The notes under the pieces are model-generated. The model saw only the letters and a list, made by a program, of their open reading frames with translations, was not told where the DNA came from and ran no database searches. A stretch of 14,642 nt of DNA from Helicobacteraceae bacterium. GTDB taxonomy: Bacteria; Campylobacterota; Campylobacteria; Campylobacterales; Sulfurimonadaceae. Location: assembly GCA_027083665.1 (NCBI GenBank), contig JALWNV010000186.1, positions 1-14,642 on the forward strand, given 5' to 3'. The translations under genes and the position numbers were made by a program. Below are positions 7,149-13,177 of this stretch, one piece after another. The first letter of the stretch is position 1, and the number at the start of each line of letters is the position of its first letter.

Positions 7149-9578
7149 CTACGCCGGCGGCGGCCCCTCGTACCGTACCTGCGAGAACGGTATCGGCATT
7201 TTGATCCCGGCGTCGATCAGCGCGTCGTAGATGGCGATGGCCGTTTCGCTCTTGATATCGAGCAGACGGTCATCCACCCAGAAATAGACAGTAAATTCCA
7301 GGAAGTAGTCTCCGTACCCTTCGAACAGTACCTTCGGTGCCGGCTCATCCTTGACGTCGGGATGACTGACGATGACGCCGCGGATGATGTCGATCACCTG
7401 CTTGGGGTCGTTTCCGAAAGCGACCTTGTAGGCCATTTTGATCCGGCGGTGCTTGGATGAGAGTGTCCAGTTGACGACCTCCTTGGTGACGAAATCGGCA
7501 TTGGGAACGATCACCTCGCTGCCGTCGTAGGTCTTGATCGTCGTCGCGCGCACCCCGATTTTGAGCACGTCGCCGAAAGTCTGCTCCACCTGTACGACGT
7601 CGCCTTCTTGTACCGGACGTTCGAAGACCATGATGATTCCCGAAATGAAATTCGCCATGATATTGCGAAGCCCGAAACCGATACCCACACCGAGCGCACC
7701 TGCGAGCAGGCTCAGATCGCTCAGTTCGATTCCCAGCGCGTGCAGGGCGACGATGGTGCCGATTGTGATGATTGTATAGCGGATGATCATCTGCACCGCC
7801 GTCGGAACCCCTCTCGGGAATCGGTACCGGCTGAAGACTTCGAGGTCGAGGAAGATGCGGATAAAGCGCGTCAGGAAGACGGTAACGGTCAGGATGAAGA
7901 AGAAGTTGAAAATCGCCGACATCGAGAAGTGCAGGTTTCCGATTTCCCACGAGAGCGCCATAAACTCCTCGAACCATTTTACGATGAGGTTCATCACGCC
8001 GAAGCTGTGCAGTACCAGGTAGAACCAGTACAGCATCAAGGCGCCGTTGACGATAAATTTGAGCTGTTTCTCGATCTGATCGGCGTAGCTTTCGATCAGG
8101 ATCGACGAGGATTTCGCCCGGCGGCGGACCATCATCACGATCAGGCCGCCGAAAACCATCGCGATCACGGTGAATGCGATAAAAAGGATCAGCGAAACCA
8201 ATGTCGCGAGGACAAGTTTGTGTGCGAGATTGTAGATACCGAGCAAGTTGGCGACGATCGAGATGCCCAGCAGCGCCAAAATCACCGGAAGCAGTCTCCG
8301 GAAGACCGGTTTCCAGCGGCCCAGCCAGACCCACGTATCGTAAAAACGGGATTGGAACAGACGGAAGACCGCCATGAAGACGATCACGGAGATGATGAAC
8401 CAGACGAGCCGCGTTTCGTTTTCGAAGCCGATGACGAGTTCCTGAAACAGTCCGACGACGTACAGGGCCATGATGACGTAGATATAGTACAGATGCCGCC
8501 CCTGTACCATTTTACGCATCATGCTGATCAGCGCCGTCATCGCGATGGTGACGTTGGCCAGAATCACGCCGGTCGGGCGTTCGGGAAAAACCGCTCCGAC
8601 GAGCAGTATGGAAAGGATCACCGTTGCGGCGATGGGCATATTAACGAAGATGACGGAACCGCGTACTTTTTCATCGCGCTCGACGAAGAGTCTGCCTCTG
8701 CGGTCGGCATATTTGAGAAAAATCATCAGCCCGGCGATCAGCACTGTCAGAAACAGGTGGATATACAGGCGGTCCATATCGCCGGTATAGAAGCGGTAGA
8801 ATGCTCCCGGAAGCTCCCGGATCATCCGCCCCGTCGCCCGGAAGTAATCGCCCCAGTGAAAGTCGTCCTGTTCGATCATGGTAAAAAGCGGGTCGCTGTC
8901 GCGGACGAAAAAGCGTGTGACCAGTTCGTCCTTGGTCTCGCTGATACGTTCCATCAGCCGGCGCATCTTCTGGTTTTCGGCGACGACCATATCCTGGTAG
9001 GTCAGGACTTTGTCGAAAGACTTCTTGATACTGTCGCGCATCGTCGCGATTTTCACCAGGGTCGCGTTGATGCGCTGCTCGATCGCCTTGGGGGCGTTTT
9101 CGGCAACGGCGTACTGCAGGGTCTCGACCCAGATTTTTTCAAGCGCCTTCAGCCGCTCCAGCGCTTTGGTATGGAGTTCAACCCGTTCGTCGAACATCTC
9201 CTTGTAGGTTTCGAGCTCGTTTTTGTACACCGTCGCCTGTTCGTGCAGGTGTGTCAGATGTTTGATGGAAAAGGTGTCGAGCCGCTCCATGTCGATGGAG
9301 TCGAGCATCGTTTCGAGCGACTCGACATACGCGGGAAGCGAAGCTTCGATTTCGGCGAGTTCTTCCGACGGCTGAAGCGAGGCGTTGATCTCGGCGAGCT
9401 CTTCGTCGATCTGTGAACTCGCTTCCGAGACCTCTTCAGGGGTATAGAAGGTTTTTTTCTGTTGTTCGGTTTTGACGGTTTCCGCCGGGGTTTCCGCCGA
9501 TGCCGCTGTTGCAGACGGCGTTTCGGCCGCCATCAGCAGCACTGCCGCCGCAAGCCATACAAAGAGAAGTTTTTTCAT
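7149..9578 (-). CDS. Large MscS-family mechanosensitive channel with coiled-coil periplasmic domain
   Basis: The protein has 809 residues, far longer than E. coli MscS (286) and nearer the MscK/MscM class. It opens with a signal peptide (1-18). A charged, Glu/Lys/Leu-rich helical, probably coiled-coil, periplasmic domain follows (about 45-235). Some ten or eleven membrane helices lie between about 270 and 655. The pore-lining helix is diagnostic: GALGVGIGFGLRNIMANFIS (627-646) then FERPVQEGDVV. The cytoplasmic MscS beta domain (IKTYDGSEVIVPNADF, 681-696) and the alpha/beta C-terminal domain finish the protein. Its role is osmotic or envelope tension release. It has its own extended -10 upstream (9610-9618) and appears monocistronic. 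Length and family are clear; gating ligand or ion dependence cannot be told from sequence. Confidence 0.93.
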   Translation of the reverse strand: MKKLLFVWLAAAVLLMAAETPSATAASAETPAETVKTEQQKKTFYTPEEVSEASSQIDEELAEINASLQPSEELAEIEASLPAYVESLETMLDSIDMERLDTFSIKHLTHLHEQATVYKNELETYKEMFDERVELHTKALERLKALEKIWVETLQYAVAENAPKAIEQRINATLVKIATMRDSIKKSFDKVLTYQDMVVAENQKMRRLMERISETKDELVTRFFVRDSDPLFTMIEQDDFHWGDYFRATGRMIRELPGAFYRFYTGDMDRLYIHLFLTVLIAGLMIFLKYADRRGRLFVERDEKVRGSVIFVNMPIAATVILSILLVGAVFPERPTGVILANVTIAMTALISMMRKMVQGRHLYYIYVIMALYVVGLFQELVIGFENETRLVWFIISVIVFMAVFRLFQSRFYDTWVWLGRWKPVFRRLLPVILALLGISIVANLLGIYNLAHKLVLATLVSLILFIAFTVIAMVFGGLIVMMVRRRAKSSSILIESYADQIEKQLKFIVNGALMLYWFYLVLHSFGVMNLIVKWFEEFMALSWEIGNLHFSMSAIFNFFFILTVTVFLTRFIRIFLDLEVFSRYRFPRGVPTAVQMIIRYTIITIGTIVALHALGIELSDLSLLAGALGVGIGFGLRNIMANFISGIIMVFERPVQEGDVVQVEQTFGDVLKIGVRATTIKTYDGSEVIVPNADFVTKEVVNWTLSSKHRRIKMAYKVAFGNDPKQVIDIIRGVIVSHPDVKDEPAPKVLFEGYGDYFLEFTVYFWVDDRLLDIKSETAIAIYDALIDAGIKMPIPFSQVRYEGPPPA

Positions 9579-9609
9579 TGCCTGATCCGTTCACAAAGCG
9601 TTTGGAGCA

Positions 9610-9618
9610 ATTGTAGCA
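9610..9618 (-). promoter_or_regulatory. Extended -10 promoter of mscS-like gene
   Basis: The minus strand reads TGCTACAAT, a TGn-extended -10, 32 bases before the ATG at 9578. This predicts a leader of about 25 bases. There is no recognisable -35, as is usual for Campylobacterota sigma-70 promoters. Confidence 0.5.
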
Positions 9619-9661
9619 TAGCGCTTTCATGAATACCCTGTGAGTAACGAAGAGGGAACGG

Positions 9662-9680
9662 CGGGCCGGAAGACGGCCCG
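9662..9680 (-). terminator. GC-rich hairpin terminator of ccp
   Basis: CGGGCCG-TCTTC-CGGCCCG forms a perfect 7-bp stem with a 5-base loop, 14 bases after the ccp stop. On the minus strand it is followed by a pyrimidine-rich CCGTTCCCTCTTCGTT rather than a clean T-run. It is probably an intrinsic terminator separating ccp from the mscS promoter. Confidence 0.55.
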
Positions 9681-9694
9681 AGGAGAAAGAACGG

Positions 9695-10717
9695 TCAGTT
9701 CAGATCGGGAATCGGTGTGGCGTCGGTCCGTGCGGGAAGCATCGGGAACGTGACGTCGGGTTTTTTGCCTGTCAGTGATTTGAGGAAAGTCTCGATCGAG
9801 GCGACGTCTTCCGGGCTGAGTTTGATGCCCAGCTGTGTTTCGCCCATGATTTCGATCGCCTCTTTCAGACTCCAGACGGCACCGTTGTGGAAATAGGGTG
9901 CCGTTTCGTCGATATTGCGCAGCGTCGGGACTTTGACCATCCCGTTTTTATCGCCCCTGAAATCACCGATATCGGCGTACTTGTATTTTCCGACGGCAGG
10001 AAACGGCTGCATACCGCCTCCGATCGCCACACCGGTATGGCAGCTGACGCAGCCTTTTTCGATGAAGGTCTTGAGTCCCGCTTTTTCCTTGTCGCTCAGG
10101 GCTTTGTCGCAGCCGTCAAGATAGCGGTCGAAACGCGAAGGGGTTACCAGTGTGCGTTCGTATACGGCGATGACATCCGCCACGTCTTTGAACGTCGGCT
10201 TCATATCGGGATTGCTGTACGCATGCTTGAACGCTTTGACATACCCGGGGATGGAATTGACCACCGCCTCGACATGCTCGGGTGCCGCGGCCATCTCCGG
10301 CGGCGCCTGCATCGGCCCCTGGGCCTGTGCTTCGAGATCCGGGTCGCGTCCGTCCCAGAACTGGCGGTCGGCGAAGACAGCGTTGTAAACGGTCGGAGAG
10401 TTCAAATGATGCGGATTGTGGCGCCATTTGTGTCCGGTCGCCGCCGGAACGCCGTCCACCCCGCCGGTCGCGAGGTTGTGGCAGAAGTTGCAGCTGATCA
10501 GACCGCTTTTGGAAAGGCGCGGATCGAAATAGAGCTGTTTTCCGAGCGCGACCTTTTCAGCGTTGATCGGATTGTCCGGATTGTCGATGAGCTTGTACAG
10601 TTCCGTCGTATTTTGCGGGATGGGTGCCATCCCCGTCGCTTTGGCCTGCTCGGCCAGCGGCTCCGCCGAAAGTGCCGCGGCGAAAACGGCGGCACCCAAT
10701 GTCACTTGTTTCAACAT
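9695..10717 (-). CDS. ccpA: Di-haem cytochrome c peroxidase
   Basis: The protein has 340 residues. The ATG at 10717 is preceded by a strong AAGGAG (6 bases before it) and gives a clean Sec signal peptide (MLKQVTLGAAVFAAALSAEP); the ATG at 10750 has no such support. Two haem-binding motifs are present: CNFCH (76-80, high-potential-side N-terminal domain arrangement typical of the family) and CVSCH (223-227). FWDGRDP (120-126) and Met260 in NGMVKVPTLRN, the likely distal ligand of the C-terminal haem, fit the MauG/CcpA family. The enzyme reduces hydrogen peroxide to water in the periplasm with electrons from cytochrome c. It is divergent from a PerR-like gene, and a Fur/PerR-like box lies directly upstream of its -10, so peroxide- or iron-controlled expression is likely. 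Symbol assigned by family. Confidence 0.93.
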   Translation of the reverse strand: MLKQVTLGAAVFAAALSAEPLAEQAKATGMAPIPQNTTELYKLIDNPDNPINAEKVALGKQLYFDPRLSKSGLISCNFCHNLATGGVDGVPAATGHKWRHNPHHLNSPTVYNAVFADRQFWDGRDPDLEAQAQGPMQAPPEMAAAPEHVEAVVNSIPGYVKAFKHAYSNPDMKPTFKDVADVIAVYERTLVTPSRFDRYLDGCDKALSDKEKAGLKTFIEKGCVSCHTGVAIGGGMQPFPAVGKYKYADIGDFRGDKNGMVKVPTLRNIDETAPYFHNGAVWSLKEAIEIMGETQLGIKLSPEDVASIETFLKSLTGKKPDVTFPMLPARTDATPIPDLN

Positions 10718-10748
10718 GATATCTCCTTGAGTAGTGTCGATTTGCGTC

Positions 10749-10757
10749 ATTATAGCA
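10749..10757 (-). promoter_or_regulatory. Extended -10 promoter of ccp
   Basis: The minus strand reads TGCTATAAT, a perfect TATAAT with TGn extension, 32 bases before the ccp ATG. It predicts a start near 10742 and a leader of about 25 bases containing AAGGAG. There is no -35 match. Confidence 0.7.
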
Positions 10758-10762
10758 TCAAA

Positions 10763-10777
10763 CGATAATTATTTTCC
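10763..10777. promoter_or_regulatory. Fur/PerR-like operator at ccp promoter
   Basis: CGATAATTATTTTCC matches the 7-1-7 inverted consensus TGATAATNATTATCA at 11 of 14 defined positions. It lies 5 bases upstream of the extended -10 of ccp, covering the -20 to -35 region, where a bound repressor would block polymerase. The adjacent divergent gene encodes a Fur-superfamily protein, which is the natural candidate to bind here. Confidence 0.5.
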
Positions 10778-10859
10778 TTAAATAAAAAGTTCCTCTTCTT
10801 AACTGTGTATTAGGCATCCGTTTCCTTTGTAAACTTTTCGCTCTTTTTTACGTCAAACA

Positions 10860-10868
10860 TGGTTTAAT
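10860..10868 (+). promoter_or_regulatory. Extended -10 of perR, predicted leaderless transcript
   Basis: TGGTTTAAT is a TGn-extended -10 whose last base is 6 bases before the A of the perR ATG. Transcription would start at or within a base or two of the start codon. No Shine-Dalgarno is seen before the ATG, which agrees with leaderless initiation. Confidence 0.45.
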
Positions 10869-10874
10869 TGCATC

Positions 10875-11291
10875 ATGAATACTCAAACCATTGCCTTGCA
10901 CCTGCGCGAACACAACCTGAAGGTCACGCCGCAGCGGCTCAAGATCGTCGAAAGCCTCAATACCTACGGCCATCTCAATATTGATATGCTTTACGCCGAA
11001 GTCCAAAAAAGCTATCCCAGCGTCTCGCTGGCGACGGTTTACAAAAATATCGCCCTCATGACGGAGAAACAGCTGCTCGAAGAGGTGAAGATCCCGGAAT
11101 CGAAGAGCGTGTTCGAGGTGAAAAAAGCGCCGCACCATCACCTGCATTGCCGCCGGTGCGGCAAGATTGAGGATGTCGTGATCGACTGCAGCGGGATCTG
11201 CCGTATCGCCGAAGAAAAAAGCGGCTACCTGGTCGAACGGACGGAAACCGTTTTCAGCGGTCTCTGCCCAGATTGTCGGAGCGGGAGTTAA
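10875..11291 (+). CDS. perR: Fur-superfamily metalloregulator, PerR-like
   Basis: The protein has 138 residues, the compact length of PerR rather than the longer Campylobacterota Fur. The winged-helix DNA-binding domain is residues 1-80: VTPQRLKIVESL (17-28) and PSVSLATVYKNI (48-59, recognition helix). The dimerisation/metal domain has HHHLHC (87-92), a structural zinc site C92-x2-C95 with C131-x2-C134, and candidate regulatory ligands His33, Glu81, His87, His89 and Asp100. Asp100 aligns, from memory, with Asp104 of B. subtilis PerR, the residue linked to iron-catalysed peroxide sensing. It should repress peroxide and iron genes, probably ccp next door. The ATG at 10875 lacks a Shine-Dalgarno and may be leaderless. 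Family is certain; PerR over Fur is inferred from length, ligands and context. Confidence 0.85.
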   Translation: MNTQTIALHLREHNLKVTPQRLKIVESLNTYGHLNIDMLYAEVQKSYPSVSLATVYKNIALMTEKQLLEEVKIPESKSVFEVKKAPHHHLHCRRCGKIEDVVIDCSGICRIAEEKSGYLVERTETVFSGLCPDCRSGS

Positions 11292-11313
11292 CACTTTCGT
11301 AACGTTTTCATTG

Positions 11314-11319
11314 TATACT
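11314..11319 (+). promoter_or_regulatory. Weak candidate -10 between perR and hemD
   Basis: TATACT preceded by TTG lies 23 bases after the perR stop. If used, a transcript from about 11326 would run through the hairpin at 11351-11372 before hemD. There is no independent support, so this is listed only as a possibility. Confidence 0.2.
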
Positions 11320-11350
11320 GCTGCCGTCTTCATTCAAAGCGTCTCCTCAG

Positions 11351-11372
11351 GCCCCCGGGTATCCACGGGGGT
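11351..11372. repeat. GC hairpin upstream of hemD
   Basis: CCCCCG (11352-11357) pairs with CGGGGG (11366-11371), with an extra G-T pair at the base and an 8-base loop. No T-run follows. It may end perR transcription with a weak factor-assisted terminator, or be the body of a small RNA. Confidence 0.35.
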
Positions 11373-11388
11373 GTCAGTTCAAATAAGC

Positions 11389-11394
11389 TATAAT
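11389..11394 (+). promoter_or_regulatory. TATAAT of hemD, predicted leaderless transcript
   Basis: A perfect TATAAT ends 7 bases before the hemD ATG (CCCCTGT in between). The expected transcription start coincides with the start codon, and there is no Shine-Dalgarno. A leaderless mRNA is the simplest reading. Confidence 0.5.
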
Positions 11395-11401
11395 CCCCTG
11401 T

Positions 11402-12058
11402 ATGAAAGCTGTTCCGATTTTTCTCGTTTCGATCACACCTCCGAACGATCCCGACGTCGTTCATCTGCCGCTGCTTGAAACCGTTTTTCTGAAACCGGAA
11501 ATCGGGCTGGAGCGATACGACGGTATCATTTTAACTTCGAAACAGGGGGTCGAGGCGATCGAAACGATCGATCCGCAATGGAAACAGCTGCCGGTACTGT
11601 GTGTCGGAAAAGCGACGCAAAAGCGCGCGGAATCCCTCGGTGCAAACGTCCTCGAGCGATCCGACGGCTACGGTGCCGGACTCTATGATATCGTCATGCG
11701 GCGCTATTCGGACAGGCGCTGGCTCTACGCCCGTCCGAAGGTTGTCGCTTCCGATTTTGCCGGGCGGCTGCGGCAAAAAGGCGTCCGTATCGACGATGCC
11801 GTCGTCTATGAGACCGTCTGCGGCACCGCGAACAGCGACACGGCCATTCCCGCCGACGCGATTTTGATCTTCACCTCGCCTTCGGCCCTGCGCTGTTTCA
11901 CTTCCCGCTACGACATCGTGCCCACGCAGGAACTTGTCGTCATCGGAAAAACCACGGCCCAAGCACTCGGCAAAGGGCGGCGGGTGCACCTCGCGGCCGA
12001 ACCGAGTGTCGCGGCCTGCATCGCCCTTGCAAAACAGCTCAGAGGAGGAACGCCATGA
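11402..12058 (+). CDS. hemD: Uroporphyrinogen-III synthase
   Basis: The protein has 218 residues, slightly short of the usual 240-250. The two-lobed HemD pattern is clear: GIILTSKQGVEAI (41-53) and VLCVGKATQKRAESLGANV (65-83) in the first alpha/beta pass, then ILIFTSPSALRCF (154-166) and VVIGKTTAQALGKG (179-192) in the second. HemD closes hydroxymethylbilane with inversion of ring D to give uroporphyrinogen III for haem and sirohaem in the cytosol. The start at 11402 is the only sensible one and has no Shine-Dalgarno but a TATAAT 7 bases before it. The last four bases overlap the next gene (ATGA), coupling haem synthesis to a small Fe-S protein. HemD sequences diverge strongly, but motif order makes the call safe. 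Confidence 0.87.
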   Translation: MKAVPIFLVSITPPNDPDVVHLPLLETVFLKPEIGLERYDGIILTSKQGVEAIETIDPQWKQLPVLCVGKATQKRAESLGANVLERSDGYGAGLYDIVMRRYSDRRWLYARPKVVASDFAGRLRQKGVRIDDAVVYETVCGTANSDTAIPADAILIFTSPSALRCFTSRYDIVPTQELVVIGKTTAQALGKGRRVHLAAEPSVAACIALAKQLRGGTP

Positions 12059-12276
12059 TCGATACCGGCCGCGAAGTCTGCGTCTGCAACTCCGTTACCG
12101 TAGAGGAACTCGTCGAATGCATTAAAAACAACGACCTTAAAACGATGGAAGAGTTGCTTGCAAATCAGGAGTGCGCCGTCGGAGACAAATGCGAAAGCTG
12201 CATCGAAGAAGGGTTCGACAACGACGGTTTTTCGCTGGCGATGGTGCTGGCACAGGTCAAACAGGGACGGCTCTGA
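12055..12276 (+). CDS. Bfd-like [2Fe-2S]-binding protein
   Basis: The protein has 73 residues. It starts on an ATGA overlap with hemD and has its own strong GAGGAGG 5 bases upstream of the ATG. Cysteines at 9 and 11 (CVCNSVT) and at 46 and 49 (GDKCESC) reproduce the C-x-C ... C-x2-C arrangement of the BFD-like [2Fe-2S] domain, here as a stand-alone protein with additional Cys22 and Cys40. In E. coli, Bfd reduces bacterioferritin to release stored iron; similar domains occur in nitrite reductase and NifU. No bacterioferritin gene is in view. Coupling with hemD suggests a role in iron or electron supply for haem or sirohaem enzymes, but this is inference. Fold assignment is good; partner unknown. 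Confidence 0.8.
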   Translation: MIDTGREVCVCNSVTVEELVECIKNNDLKTMEELLANQECAVGDKCESCIEEGFDNDGFSLAMVLAQVKQGRL

Positions 12277-12316
12277 AACACCTCCGGCGGGGGGAATCGG
12301 AGAACGGGAAAGAGGG

Positions 12317-12348
12317 GACGGGAATGCGGAAACGGTGTGTTTCCCGTC
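12317..12348. terminator. Hairpin between convergent bfd-like and microprotein genes
   Basis: GACGGGAA (12317-12324) pairs perfectly with TTCCCGTC (12341-12348), giving an 8-bp stem and a 16-base loop, at the meeting point of two convergent genes. The stop codon of the minus-strand microprotein lies at the stem's edge. A T-run is absent. It could act as a bidirectional terminator. Confidence 0.35.
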
Positions 12349-12520
12349 AGCAATCTTTGCGTTTTCCGAAGATGCACGGTCCGCTTTTTATCATTTTGCG
12401 GATGAAGAACAAGAGAAAAATCAGTGCGATGCTGCCGCTGAGAGCGGCGTAGAGCAGGTTACCGTGCATCCATAACGACACGGCAAAAGCGCCGATCGCC
12501 ATGAAAATGACGAAACACAT
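12347..12520 (-). CDS. 57-residue two-helix membrane microprotein coupled to msrA
   Basis: This short frame starts with ATG sharing one base with the msrA stop codon (TGATG, 12522-12518) and has GAGAAG inside the msrA 3' end as a Shine-Dalgarno 8 bases upstream. The product begins MCFVIFMAIGAFAV. It has two hydrophobic segments (about 2-19 and 21-40) separated by a WMHGN turn, then a basic tail RKMIKSGPCIFGKRKDC (41-57). Positive charge at the tail predicts both termini in the cytoplasm. Cysteines are at 2, 49 and 57. It fills the only space between msrA and the convergent bfd-like gene. I do not recognise a family. Coding is supported by the coupling, the membrane-protein composition and the absence of any overlap with another gene; function is unknown. 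Confidence 0.72.
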   Translation of the reverse strand: MCFVIFMAIGAFAVSLWMHGNLLYAALSGSIALIFLLFFIRKMIKSGPCIFGKRKDC

Positions 12521-13050
12521 CAGGCGATCTTCTCTTTGAATGTGCTCATGAACTTGCGGATTTTCGGCGCGATAACGACCTGGCAGTATCCCTGATTCGT
12601 ATTGAGGTCGTAATAATTCTGATGATAATCTTCGGCGGGGTAGAAAACCGGCGCCGGCGAAAGTTCCGTGACAATCGGATCGGAAAAGTGTTCCTGTGCC
12701 CCGGCGATGGAGTCTTCCGCTTTTTTCTTCTGATTTTCATCATAATAATAGATGACCGATCGGTACTGCGTACCCGTGTCGGCACCCTGTCGGTTCAGCG
12801 TGGTAGGATCGTGGATTGCCCAGAAGATCTCAAGAATCTCTTCATAGCGGATGACATCGGGATCGAACGTAATTTCGACGACCTCCGCATGTCCCGTCGT
12901 CCCGCTGCAGACCGAACGGTAGTCCGGATCCGGTGTCTGTCCTCCGGCATAGCCGCTCACCGCCGATTTCACCCCTTTGACACGGCGGTAAACCGCTTCG
13001 ATACACCAGAAACACCCGCCGCCGAGCAGCGCTTTTTCTTCTGTCATCAT
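12520..13050 (-). CDS. msrA: Peptide methionine-(S)-S-oxide reductase
   Basis: The protein has 176 residues, typical of a bare MsrA domain. The catalytic GCFWC motif is at 12-16 with nucleophile Cys13. The family's HAEVVEITFDP (54-64), FWAIHDPTTLNRQGADTGTQ (76-95) and AEDYHQNY (139-146) follow. Cys156 in GYC is a possible resolving cysteine. The enzyme reduces methionine-S-sulfoxide in proteins using thioredoxin. There is no signal peptide, so it acts in the cytoplasm. ATG codons at 13050 and 13047 are adjacent; AAGGA upstream serves either (4 or 7 bases). The stop codon overlaps the microprotein start (TGATG). A TATGAT lies at 13069-13074 on the minus strand. It is divergent from the SQR-like gene and shares its palindrome-bearing intergenic region. 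Confidence 0.95.
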   Translation of the reverse strand: MMTEEKALLGGGCFWCIEAVYRRVKGVKSAVSGYAGGQTPDPDYRSVCSGTTGHAEVVEITFDPDVIRYEEILEIFWAIHDPTTLNRQGADTGTQYRSVIYYYDENQKKKAEDSIAGAQEHFSDPIVTELSPAPVFYPAEDYHQNYYDLNTNQGYCQVVIAPKIRKFMSTFKEKIA

Positions 13051-13068
13051 ACGTTCCTTTTTTCCGCG

Positions 13069-13074
13069 ATCATA
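13069..13074 (-). promoter_or_regulatory. Candidate -10 of msrA
   Basis: TATGAT on the minus strand lies 18 bases before the msrA ATG, giving a predicted leader of about 12 bases that still contains AAGGA. The call is based only on position and hexamer match. Confidence 0.35.
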
Positions 13075-13138
13075 CCCGCAAGTCGCTTGAACTTCTCATA
13101 CATCCAAAATTATGCAACCCGTTTAAGGATCGAAATAA

Positions 13139-13177
13139 TGACGATAAAATAAATATTTAAAGTTATTTTTATCGTCA
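13139..13177. promoter_or_regulatory. 39-bp near-perfect palindrome upstream of SQR-like gene
   Basis: TGACGATAAAA (13139-13149) pairs perfectly with TTTTATCGTCA (13167-13177). Three further pairs form if one T is bulged, giving 14 pairs around an AT-only centre (ATATTTAAAG). It ends 6 bases before the TATGAT of the SQR-like gene and so covers the -15 to -50 region. The symmetry suggests a dimeric regulator site, or two dimers. Both arms share ACGATAA with the ccp box. Confidence 0.6.

Noticed and set aside
7608..9416. A 602-residue plus-strand open frame opposite the mscS-like gene
   Set aside because: It is antisense to a clear MscS protein, and its product is an Asp/His/Gln/Arg-rich sequence with no hydrophobic core, typical of the complement of a GC-rich gene.
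9436..9630. A 64-residue minus-strand frame with C-x2-C pairs at the start of mscS
   Set aside because: It overlaps the mscS signal-peptide coding region in another frame for most of its length and has no Shine-Dalgarno; the cysteine pairs look accidental.
9887..10768. A 293-residue plus-strand frame opposite ccp
   Set aside because: It lies over the di-haem peroxidase, which has both CXXCH motifs, and it has no supporting start signal or recognisable domain.
12622..13152. A 176-residue plus-strand frame opposite msrA
   Set aside because: msrA is certain from GCFWC, and the antisense frame has no ribosome site and ends within AT-rich promoter DNA.
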